From the NCBI GenBank assembly GCA_947176115.1, contig CAMWPK010000068.1, forward strand, positions 1 through 7,857: a DNA stretch of 7,857 nt, in the 5' to 3' direction. Position numbers and translations under genes: made by a program. This document shows, one piece after another, positions 1 to 6,303 of the stretch. Positions within the stretch are counted from its first letter, which is position 1, and each line of letters opens with the position of its first letter. Source of the stretch: an uncultured Clostridia bacterium. Lineage in GTDB: Bacteria > Bacillota > Clostridia > Christensenellales > UBA3700. Below the pieces are notes generated by a model, which saw only the letters and a list, made by a program, of their open reading frames with translations, ran no database searches and had not been told where the DNA came from.

Positions 1-1432
1 CAAAAGGCTCCTCATCTTGCTCTTTTTTAGAATTTTCTTCGGTTTTTTGCTTATCTTTAGCCCCTGAATCGTTGCTTGAAGCGTCATCGGAATCAAAAGG
101 CATTTGCATTTCTTCCCCGTCGCTTGCTTGCGCTTCCTTGGCTTTTTTTGCCTTAATATACTTGTCAAGATTCTTATTCAAGTAGTTTTTAAGGACGTAT
201 GACGCCACTACCAATCCGGCTATCAAAACTACTTTGAAAATCAAGTTCGCCAAATTCGCGCTTTTCCCGCTCTGCATAGTACCGTTTGGCACCTCGCTCT
301 TTGCTACTCCAAGACATGATTTCAAAGTATCTTGGTTCGACTTATCAAGCGCAGTCAAAGTTACCCTTACGGCTTCAAAGAGTTGAGCCTTGATAGCCTC
401 CTCGCCTTTGCGCTCAATCATATTCTCTAAAGTATCGCTTTTTGTGTGATAGACGTTGTCTTTGCCTTTCATTTCGCTAAAAAGCGGATTATCGTTTATC
501 TCCCAGTTGAGCGACAAAAAGTTGGCAGTGGGTATGCCTTTTAAGTCAAAATAGTATTGATTGGATAGCATACCTACGTTTGTGTAACTGTATTTCGCAT
601 CTTCAGACAAATAAAACTGACCTATGTTTCTATCTTTTGGCACTGCGGTAAGATACCCCTCACCGCACTTATACAAATACTTTCCGTAAGTGTTTGAGCT
701 TTCGCCCGTATAGATATACCAATTATCTCCTCCGCCCAACATCGCGAAGTTTAAGACAAGAGCTATTTTGTCAAGTTGGTTTCTGTCTAGATTTTCAACG
801 TAATTCATTGCGCCTTTCCACCCATAACAACCGCAGGTAAAAAACGCAAACGTCAAATCGTAATCCAAAGTCGAGTCCTTTAGCGCTTGGGCAAGGGTGA
901 GTAATATCGCAACTGAAGCTCCGCTCTCGTAACTGCCGTCTGCGTTCCACAAATTCCCGCTTATGTCGGCTTTTTCTGAATAGAGATTGTCGTATTGACA
1001 AGCGAGTATAATTTCGCCATTGCTTTTTTCTGAACCGGACTTTTTAGTAAATATGACGTTGTAGCCCTGCGCGTCGGCGACTTCTTCTCCGCCAAATCTC
1101 TTGATAGTCGTCTTAAAACCTTGTAGTCCTTGGATTCCATCGCTTGAATATTGGCTCTCGTAACCTAAATCACTCATTACGCTTGCGATATATTTTGCCG
1201 AGTTGAGTTCGCCTTGCGTACCAAAGGTCCTATTTTTAAGTTCCTCTCCTGCAAGGTCTTGTAAATGCCCGTACGCCATGTCTGCGATATCAAAGTCAAA
1301 AGATGCGATAACGTCGGGAATATTAACTTCCATCGTAGGCGAACTGCATCCTACGAAAAACGTCGTAACCAATACTATGAGCAAAACTACTGCAAAAATT
1401 AATATCTTCTTTGATTTCAACTTCTCTGCCAT
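1..1432 (-). CDS. M28-family peptidase homologue, probably inactive, membrane-anchored (C-terminus cut by window edge)
   Basis: The ATG at 1432 follows a GAGGTGA ribosome-binding site that overlaps the stop of the upstream gene. At least 477 codons are present; the frame is still open at position 1. Residues 8-28 are a hydrophobic export segment ending FVGC, a possible lipobox with Cys29. Residues 55-365 follow the M28 zinc aminopeptidase fold, with recognisable blocks: a QYDN strand (144-149), GSYESGASVAILLTLA (166-181), FFTCGCYGWKGAMNYV (197-212), LNFAMLG (227-233) and VYHTKSDT (327-334). In active M28 enzymes these blocks carry HxD, the bridging Asp, the Glu-Glu pair, the third-zinc-site Asp and the final His. 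Here they read Q146, E169, G201-C202, A230 and H329. Only the last His, and the D148 that supports the first ligand, are retained. A second membrane helix lies at about 396-414, followed by a charged Lys/Glu/Asp-rich tail, probably cytoplasmic. M28 similarity is fairly sure; loss of peptidase activity is inferred from the missing residues. The true function is unknown. Confidence 0.8.
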   Translation of the reverse strand, partial: MAEKLKSKKILIFAVVLLIVLVTTFFVGCSSPTMEVNIPDVIASFDFDIADMAYGHLQDLAGEELKNRTFGTQGELNSAKYIASVMSDLGYESQYSSDGIQGLQGFKTTIKRFGGEEVADAQGYNVIFTKKSGSEKSNGEIILACQYDNLYSEKADISGNLWNADGSYESGASVAILLTLAQALKDSTLDYDLTFAFFTCGCYGWKGAMNYVENLDRNQLDKIALVLNFAMLGGGDNWYIYTGESSNTYGKYLYKCGEGYLTAVPKDRNIGQFYLSEDAKYSYTNVGMLSNQYYFDLKGIPTANFLSLNWEINDNPLFSEMKGKDNVYHTKSDTLENMIERKGEEAIKAQLFEAVRVTLTALDKSNQDTLKSCLGVAKSEVPNGTMQSGKSANLANLIFKVVLIAGLVVASYVLKNYLNKNLDKYIKAKKAKEAQASDGEEMQMPFDSDDASSNDSGAKDKQKTEENSKKEQDEEPF

Positions 1433-1439
1433 ACTCACC

Positions 1440-2048
1440 TCACGCAAACAAGACGACGACTATCGTCGGTAACAACATGATATTGAGAAGCAATGGGCGA
1501 TACATCTTCTCTAAACCCCTTGAATAGGTAAAGTAAAAGACAGCCATTGCAAGCAGAGCAAGAATCGGAGGTATGAATACGTTCCCAAAGTTGTTCGCCA
1601 ACGGATAGTAATTGAAAATAACTTGGAAAATCCCCATCAATACGCTCAACAATATTATACTACCGTCAAGACAAATCCTAAACTTGCGTATATCGAATTC
1701 TACGCCGAATACGCGTAGTTGGTTGAATACCAAAGTCGCAAAAAATCTTGCGTATAGGAAATAAAATAAGAAAAACAACAACGCGCATATAGCCGGCAAT
1801 AGTATTTTCATTGCCAACAACATACTCTTGCCCATTGACGATATATATCCCGCAATCGATACACCGAATATGTCGGTATACGAGGGGTCTATGACCGCCA
1901 CAAAGAGCGAATTGAAATTGCGCTTGCCAAAGTAAAAAAGCGAAAAGAACATTCCCGCATATAGCAAGACTTTCATAACTATAGTAACCCAATCGTTTTT
2001 TAATTTAGGCGTTTTTGGGCGTATGAACGCCTGTCTTTCATTTTGCAT
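1440..2048 (-). CDS. Five-helix integral membrane protein of unknown function
   Basis: This 202-residue protein is not one I recognise. It has a basic, soluble N-terminus (residues 1-19, with several Lys/Arg) and then about five hydrophobic segments at roughly 20-40, 75-102, 129-149, 156-175 and 184-202. The last helix runs to the C-terminus. The positive N-terminus suggests it faces the cytoplasm. No catalytic or transport signature was seen. The ATG at 2048 lies inside the end of holA (11-base overlap). AGGAAAG, a good ribosome-binding site, sits about 5 bases upstream of it, so translation is probably coupled to holA. The M28-like gene begins 7 bases after its stop. This spacing suggests the two are made together and may work together at the membrane, but that is inference. 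Confidence 0.75.
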   Translation of the reverse strand: MQNERQAFIRPKTPKLKNDWVTIVMKVLLYAGMFFSLFYFGKRNFNSLFVAVIDPSYTDIFGVSIAGYISSMGKSMLLAMKILLPAICALLFFLFYFLYARFFATLVFNQLRVFGVEFDIRKFRICLDGSIILLSVLMGIFQVIFNYYPLANNFGNVFIPPILALLAMAVFYFTYSRGLEKMYRPLLLNIMLLPTIVVVLFA

Positions 2049-3033
2049 AAGTCTTTCCTATAAGATGTGTTATTGCTAAATCAAGAGCATTTTCCGAAGT
2101 TATTTTTCCGCTCTTGAAATTGTATTCCAGTTGATAAAGATAATACACGGTTTCCTTGAGTTTTGTCAAAAATCCGCTAACTCTGCGCTTTGCCTCGTCA
2201 ATCTTCTTTCTCGTCATAAATAGCGCGCCTTTCTTCATTCCAAGCCTTTCGCACAAAAACTCCTCGTCGCCGTCGTTTGTCATTATGGCAAACATTCGCT
2301 TGTACGTCAACGTAATCGTCGCAAGTATCGCGTTTGGCTTGTCGCCTCTACTCAAAAGTACGCCTATTATCCCCATAGCCTTGTCGTATTTGCCGTCTTG
2401 TATCGCATATATAAATTCAAAGACTTGAGTTTCGGTATCCGTAGCTACGACGTTGTCAATTACCTGTCTGTCTATCTCTATTTCGCTTCCTGCGTAAAGC
2501 ATGAGTTTGTTTATCTCATTGTTTATCTTGCCAAAGTCTTTGTTGCATCTATTGACAATTTCGGAAAGCGCCGATTTATCATATTTGACCTTATAAAAGT
2601 TGAAAAGAGTCTGGATATAATTGACGTAATCAAGCAATCCTAATTTGTTGCAATCTACGTCAACGACGTATTGATTTATCGCATTTCTGATAGTGGGACA
2701 ATTTACGAGTATCAGAATATTGCCCTCAATAGTGTTGTCAACGTAATCGAGCCAGCTTTCCGTCTCTTGCATGGTGAGTTTTTTATTAAAGTCCTTGACT
2801 ATTACAAGCCGTCTGTCACCAAACATAGACGGATAGGATAGCGAGGCTATAACGTCGTCTTGGCTTATCTCGTTGCCTTCAAACTTCTGTACGCAATACT
2901 CTCTCATATCTGCCGGTATAAGCGCGTAAAACTTCTCCAAAGCAAACAAAATCATACCCTCGTCGTCGCCCGTAAGCGCGTAGACGTCGGATATATTCGT
3001 CTTAAAAGTTTGTTTGAGTTGAAGCGCCTGCAT
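2038..3033 (-). CDS. holA: DNA polymerase III delta subunit
   Basis: This subunit of the DNA polymerase III clamp loader opens the beta sliding clamp and works with gamma/tau and delta-prime at the replication fork. The 331-residue length matches the family. The N-terminal domain begins with VYALTGDDE (18-25), the usual opening of delta proteins. MFGDRRLVIVKDF (70-82) corresponds to the conserved 'lFgekRlVvv' block. The stretch near 203-250 (FEFIYAIQDGKYDKAM, then the RGDKPNAIL region) is the conserved linker into domain III. The C-terminal helical domain ends with the typical 'K.g....Al.l.i..l' helix (307-325). The ATG at 3033 is chosen because an ideal GGAGG lies 5 bases before it. A TTG at 3045 would add four residues but overlaps that ribosome-binding site. 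The start overlaps the comEC stop as TGATG. comEC-holA adjacency is common in Bacillota. Confidence 0.93.
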   Translation of the reverse strand: MQALQLKQTFKTNISDVYALTGDDEGMILFALEKFYALIPADMREYCVQKFEGNEISQDDVIASLSYPSMFGDRRLVIVKDFNKKLTMQETESWLDYVDNTIEGNILILVNCPTIRNAINQYVVDVDCNKLGLLDYVNYIQTLFNFYKVKYDKSALSEIVNRCNKDFGKINNEINKLMLYAGSEIEIDRQVIDNVVATDTETQVFEFIYAIQDGKYDKAMGIIGVLLSRGDKPNAILATITLTYKRMFAIMTNDGDEEFLCERLGMKKGALFMTRKKIDEAKRRVSGFLTKLKETVYYLYQLEYNFKSGKITSENALDLAITHLIGKTYAK

Positions 3034-5186
3034 CAATACCTCCAAGAGCTTTGGACTTTTATTTTATCATTTTTTATTTCAAATGTAAACGTACTTGGCA
3101 CGCAATTTTTGACGGAATTGTCAAAACCTGTATCGCATACTATATATTTTCCCTCCGTATCACCGCCAATTAGGTTGTAAGTGACGAGAATATCGTAATT
3201 ACTGTCACTTACATAATAATCGCTTGCCAAAATTCTCAAAGTAATTTCGCCTGATACGATATCTAAAGTTCCGTAGTTGAGATAACCTATTGTCAGTCCG
3301 GATTCTACGACCGTCGTCCCAACGTAAATTCCGTTGGACGCGCTACCCGATCTATTGGAACTGTAGACGTAAGGACAGTTGGTATACATTTGTAACTTTT
3401 CCAAATAATAATCGTCCACGTCACCTACGACTATTATTCCGTCAATCTTGGTAAATTTATTCTCGCTCATAGCGTTTAGCACACTTGATACGCTGTCACT
3501 GCTCGTCTTTTCATCTATTATCAGATATTCTCCGCCAAACGCATTGTCAACCAGTACGTATTGACAGTCGTACTTGTCAGTAAAACAGTAAATATAGAGA
3601 TTATTCGAACCCCAAATTCTAAAAGACGTTGTCGTCATAAAAATCATAGCTACTGCAAACACCAATACGGCTATCCTCTTAAAATTTTTGTGAACAAAGA
3701 CGTATTTTGATAATATCACCGCGCTCAATAAACCAATGAAAATTATTATTGCATTCGCGTTAAAATTAATTAAGAGCGTAGGCAATTTACTTATCCATTC
3801 AATCAGCATTATTAAAAGCGTGAACAGCCCCGCAACTATTGTCACAAGCCAACCCATAAATGGGAAAATCGACGCTATAGTTATACACAAAAGATATATT
3901 GGGAAAAGCACTGCGAGAACAGGCAAAAGTATGAGATTTGCTATAATGAATAGCAAAGTTTCGCCATTGAAAAAGTACATCATCAATGGCAGAAGCAAAA
4001 TATTGACGGATATTGAAGCGGATAACAACGCGCTAATCTTTTTGGGAAACTTAATCTTTCTAAATAGACCATTAATAGGTTTGTAAAACGCAAGTATGCC
4101 AAACACCGCAAGAAAACTCATCAAATAACCAATATCAAACAAGTATATTGGGTCAAATAATAGAACCAAACTCGCAACCAACGACATACTTGAAATTCCG
4201 TCGTTGCGCATACCCAACGTCTTTGCTAGCATGAGCATAAAAGTCATTACGCTTGCTCTGACTGCAGATGGCGGAAATCCGCACAGCGCGCTGAATGTCA
4301 AAAGGACTATGCTCATTACGACAAGTCGCGCAATGCGATTATTCAACTTTACCTTCTTGAATATCCAAAGTATTCCGCCCGCAAGTATTCCAATATGTAA
4401 TCCCGATATAGCAAATACGTGCGCCGTTCCCGTATAACTGAAATTGCTTTTGATTTGACTGCTCAGTCCGCTCTTGTCGCCAAAAGTCATGGCGTACAAA
4501 AATCCTGCCGTATCGCTTCTCGTGTTGGAATAAAGAACGCTCTTGACCTTAATCTTTATTTTATCCATTAGATTCATTCCGGACGACACCTTGTAAAAAC
4601 AAAAATTATCGTCGTCAAAATTTACTCTGCAATAGATATAATGATAAAGTTTGTTGCGATAATCAAGAACGCTATAAGAATCCTCTACTACGAGATTTTG
4701 CGGAGCAATATTGCCCCTGAACTTTATCCTATCGCCTATTTTGTATCCCTCAAAGATAGCTTTGTCGGAAAATACGGCAATTGCTTTGCCATCTATCTCT
4801 TGGCCATCGACAATTATGTTGCTCAGACATACTTCTACGACGTCATTATCTGTCGAGACTTGTAAAACTCCGTTTTCGTCGCACTCCGTAAGTATATCTA
4901 TGTCGGCTTCAATTAGAGAATTTTCCGAATAAATCTCTCTGTTCTCCGCCCGAACATAAGTCAAAGTTGTCAAACCTAGGAAAAGTAAAAAGGTCAAAAT
5001 ACATACTATAAATTTTGGTCTTGCTTTCTTGAATTTCTTAATAAATATTACGGATAATAGCGCAATTACCGCCAAAATAACAAATACTAGAATTGTAGAA
5101 CTGCTACAAAAAGTGATTGCCAAAATTGCCAATACAATGCTCAATAAAATCAATGGAGCAATTCTAAAATTAAAAGGTCTTTTCAT
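3033..5186 (-). CDS. comEC: ComEC/Rec2 competence DNA-uptake channel with degenerate C-terminal domain
   Basis: ComEC is the inner-membrane channel that takes up single-stranded DNA during natural transformation. The 717-residue protein has the full family layout. There are two or three N-terminal helices (about 9-80) and a soluble beta-rich OB-like region (about 85-170). The competence domain (about 220-500) contains GDKSGLS (236-242), the hallmark AHVFAISGLHIGIL (255-268), GFPPSAVRASVM (303-314) and LMSFLAVFGI (355-364). The last segment, about 527-717, sits where most ComEC proteins carry a metallo-beta-lactamase-like nuclease domain. Here the DVGQGD motif reads FTDKYD (535-540). The THxDxDH-type metal motif reads VGDVDDY (587-593), so both histidines are missing. 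The ATG at 5186 has a TAA in frame directly before it and no good ribosome-binding site nearby. An AAAGGAT lies about 26 bases upstream, too far for normal use. The gene lies 32 bases after ppa and overlaps holA by one base. Confidence 0.93.
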   Translation of the reverse strand: MKRPFNFRIAPLILLSIVLAILAITFCSSSTILVFVILAVIALLSVIFIKKFKKARPKFIVCILTFLLFLGLTTLTYVRAENREIYSENSLIEADIDILTECDENGVLQVSTDNDVVEVCLSNIIVDGQEIDGKAIAVFSDKAIFEGYKIGDRIKFRGNIAPQNLVVEDSYSVLDYRNKLYHYIYCRVNFDDDNFCFYKVSSGMNLMDKIKIKVKSVLYSNTRSDTAGFLYAMTFGDKSGLSSQIKSNFSYTGTAHVFAISGLHIGILAGGILWIFKKVKLNNRIARLVVMSIVLLTFSALCGFPPSAVRASVMTFMLMLAKTLGMRNDGISSMSLVASLVLLFDPIYLFDIGYLMSFLAVFGILAFYKPINGLFRKIKFPKKISALLSASISVNILLLPLMMYFFNGETLLFIIANLILLPVLAVLFPIYLLCITIASIFPFMGWLVTIVAGLFTLLIMLIEWISKLPTLLINFNANAIIIFIGLLSAVILSKYVFVHKNFKRIAVLVFAVAMIFMTTTSFRIWGSNNLYIYCFTDKYDCQYVLVDNAFGGEYLIIDEKTSSDSVSSVLNAMSENKFTKIDGIIVVGDVDDYYLEKLQMYTNCPYVYSSNRSGSASNGIYVGTTVVESGLTIGYLNYGTLDIVSGEITLRILASDYYVSDSNYDILVTYNLIGGDTEGKYIVCDTGFDNSVKNCVPSTFTFEIKNDKIKVQSSWRY
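3039..3043 (-). promoter_or_regulatory. Shine-Dalgarno site that sets the holA start
   Basis: On the minus strand GGAGG is followed by TATTG and then ATG, an ideal 5-base spacing. The site lies inside the last codons of comEC (Trp-Arg-Tyr), and the comEC TGA overlaps the holA ATG. Ribosomes ending comEC can therefore restart directly on holA. It also argues against the TTG start at 3045. Confidence 0.8.
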
Positions 5187-5218
5187 TTATTTTAGCTTTA
5201 GTAAATTAAATCTATCCT

Positions 5219-5752
5219 TTAGTCTTTTAGAAACACTTCCTCGTATAATTTTATGGCTTTGCTTATGGACTCTATAGCCTCATCCCTACCAGACAACTCA
5301 AGAACTTCCATTTTCTTGCCCTCAAGCTGTTTATATACTCCAAAAAAGTGTTTCATTTCTTCAATAATGTGTGGCGGAAGCTGACTGACGTCTTTATATC
5401 CGTTCCAGTTTGGGTCCTTGAACGGAACCGCCAAAATCTTGATATCCTCCGCGCCATCGTCAATCATGGCGATTTGACCTATAGGATAACATCTCACTAG
5501 CGACAACGGAGCTATTTCCTCACTGCATATGACCAGCACGTCCAACGGGTCGCCGTCGTCTGCGTACGTACGCGGAATAAATCCGTAGTTGGCAGGATAG
5601 TGCGTAGCCGTATAAAGTATTCTATCCAAAATAAGCATACCCGTCTGCTTATCGACTTCATACTTGTTCTTGCATCCCTTAGGAATTTCAATACAAGCTA
5701 TAAAATCTTCGCTGGCAATTCTGTCTTTGCTTATTTCATGCCAAATATTCAT
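5219..5752 (-). CDS. ppa: Family I soluble inorganic pyrophosphatase
   Basis: This cytoplasmic enzyme hydrolyses pyrophosphate to two phosphates, which pulls DNA, RNA and aminoacyl-tRNA synthesis forward. The 177 residues match the usual bacterial family I size. The signature DGDPLDV spans residues 66-72, with metal-binding D66, D68 and D71. The second acidic cluster, MIDDGAEDIKILAVP (96-110), supplies D98 and D103. Upstream, KNKYEVDKQTG (28-38) and YPANYGFIPRT (52-62) are typical substrate-binding blocks. Y140-K141 corresponds to the conserved Tyr-Lys pair late in the protein. All key residues are present, so it should be active. The ATG at 5752 is the first start in the frame, with a modest GGTAAG just upstream. 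It is the first gene of the minus-strand cluster. Its co-transcription with comEC is inferred from the 32-base gap and the absence of an obvious terminator between them. Confidence 0.96.
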   Translation of the reverse strand: MNIWHEISKDRIASEDFIACIEIPKGCKNKYEVDKQTGMLILDRILYTATHYPANYGFIPRTYADDGDPLDVLVICSEEIAPLSLVRCYPIGQIAMIDDGAEDIKILAVPFKDPNWNGYKDVSQLPPHIIEEMKHFFGVYKQLEGKKMEVLELSGRDEAIESISKAIKLYEEVFLKD

Positions 5753-5782
5753 ACTTACCGTTCCCCCAAACGCATTTTTAAT

Positions 5783-5811
5783 ATTGTACTATATCTTTTA
5801 TGATAAATCTA
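5783..5811 (-). promoter_or_regulatory. Candidate promoter of the ppa-comEC-holA cluster
   Basis: On the minus strand a TACAAT (5788 to 5783) matches the -10 consensus at five of six bases. A weak -35, TAGATT, lies 17 bases further upstream. An overlapping TATAGT (5793 to 5788) also fits a -10 box but has no matching -35. The region is very AT-rich, so chance matches are likely. No other site upstream of ppa looked better. Confidence 0.35.
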
Positions 5812-5852
5812 GAATTTTTTGAACATTTCTCATTATTTTTTTATTTTTTTGA

Positions 5853-5884
5853 TTGCAAATGCCCAAATTGTATGATAATATAAT
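5853..5884 (+). promoter_or_regulatory. Candidate promoter of tRNA-Leu
   Basis: TTGCAA (5853-5858) is followed after 17 bases by TAATAT (5876-5881), preceded by TG as in extended -10 promoters. A perfect TATAAT overlaps at 5879-5884, with a longer 20-base spacer. The tRNA begins about 32 bases further on, a reasonable 5' leader. It is divergent from the ppa promoter. Confidence 0.5.
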
Positions 5885-5915
5885 AAAGCAATAAGCGATT
5901 TAACCACAAAATTAT

Positions 5916-6002
5916 GCCGAAGTGGTGGAATTGGCAGACGCGCCGGACTCAAAATCCGGTGATGGCGACATCGTGCGGGTTCAAGTCCCGCCTTCGGCAC
6001 CA
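5916..6002 (+). tRNA. tRNA-Leu (anticodon CAA)
   Basis: The acceptor arms GCCGAAG (5916-5922) and CTTCGGC (5992-5998) pair perfectly. They are followed by the discriminator A and an encoded CCA (6000-6002). The D-arm region contains GGTGG and TTGGCAGAC. The anticodon stem CCGGA/TCCGG (5943-5947 and 5955-5959) encloses the loop CTCAAAA, placing anticodon CAA at 5950-5952, which reads UUG leucine codons. The long variable arm (GATG/CATC stem) is typical of class II leucine tRNAs. The T-arm is GCGGG-TTCAAGT-CCCGC. The 87-base length with CCA fits. No duplicate of its 3' end was seen elsewhere in the window, so no attachment-site copy is visible. Confidence 0.97.
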
Positions 6003-6007
6003 CCCAG

Positions 6008-6055
6008 ACACACGCAAAAGGAGCGTACAAATTACTCCGAAAGCGTGTGTTTTTT
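6008..6055 (+). terminator. Intrinsic terminator of tRNA-Leu
   Basis: A perfect 8-bp stem, ACACACGC (6008-6015) with GCGTGTGT (6043-6050), is followed directly by TTTTTT (6050-6055). The 27-base loop itself holds a short GGAG/CTCC hairpin (6020-6023 and 6035-6038), giving a stacked structure. It lies 6 bases after the CCA end. Confidence 0.85.
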
Positions 6056-6157
6056 ATGTATTTTGAGCCTTATTTACTTACTTTTTCGTTTTCTTCCGCT
6101 CTGTCTCTTCTTTCGGTCTCAACTGCTCTTTGCTCAAAAAATAGGCTCTCATTGTAT

Positions 6158-6230
6158 AAAAAGGATTTTTTTACTTTGGTATTGAACGAAAAGGATTTTC
6201 TTGCCTTGCGACTTAACAAAAAGGATTTTT
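6158..6230 (+). repeat. Three imperfect 30-bp direct repeats centred on AAAAGGATTTT
   Basis: AAGGAT recurs at 6161, 6191 and 6221, a spacing of exactly 30 bases each time. Copies one and two (6158-6187 and 6188-6217) agree at about 22 of 30 positions, with a shared ending of AAC. Copy three begins AAAAAGGATTTTT and then decays into AT-rich sequence. Because 30 is a multiple of three, one plus-strand frame reads a repeated KDF peptide, but the surrounding frame has no other coding sign. The repeats lie in the 248-base non-coding gap between the tRNA terminator and the recombinase remnant. The rest of that gap is AT-rich, with nothing else I can name apart from the terminator at its far end. 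The repeats probably belong to an intergenic repeat family. Confidence 0.65.
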
Positions 6231-6263
6231 CTTTCGATTATAATAATTATAATATTTTAATCA

Positions 6264-6299
6264 TATAAAAAATAAGGCTACAGTTTTTCTCATAGCCTT
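6264..6299 (-). terminator. Intrinsic terminator downstream of the recombinase remnant
   Basis: Read on the minus strand, AAGGCTA (6299-6293) and TAGCCTT (6280-6274) form a perfect 7-bp stem with a 12-base loop. The tract ATTTTTTATA follows. It sits just beyond the stop codon at 6304 and also protects the convergent tRNA unit. Confidence 0.75.
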
Positions 6300-6303
6300 T
6301 CTC

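Noticed and set aside
795..1001. Minus-strand frame of 68 codons and other frames inside the large genes
   Set aside because: They lie in other frames of the M28-like gene and its neighbours and show no motif or ribosome-binding site.
3033..3045. TTG at 3045 as the holA start
   Set aside because: It would overlap the GGAGG ribosome-binding site that serves the ATG at 3033, and the TGATG coupling favours the ATG.
5833..6030. Minus-strand reading frame containing KAGLEPARCRHHR
   Set aside because: It is the antisense of the tRNA-Leu gene, another classic false protein.
5922..6185. Plus-strand reading frame starting MVELADAPDSKSG
   Set aside because: It is the translation of the tRNA-Leu gene itself, a well-known false protein in bacterial annotations.
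6158..6230. Possible CRISPR array because of regular spacing
   Set aside because: The period of 30 covers the whole unit with no unique spacers, the copies differ widely, and no cas genes are present.
6047..6268. Plus-strand frame with repeated KDF peptides
   Set aside because: The peptide repeat only mirrors the 30-bp DNA repeats. There is no ribosome-binding site, and the frame starts inside the tRNA terminator.
6066..6279. Inverted 9-mers AGCCTTATT and AATAAGGCT flanking the repeat block
   Set aside because: They are short and AT-rich, one is part of a terminator, and no transposase or target duplication supports an element.
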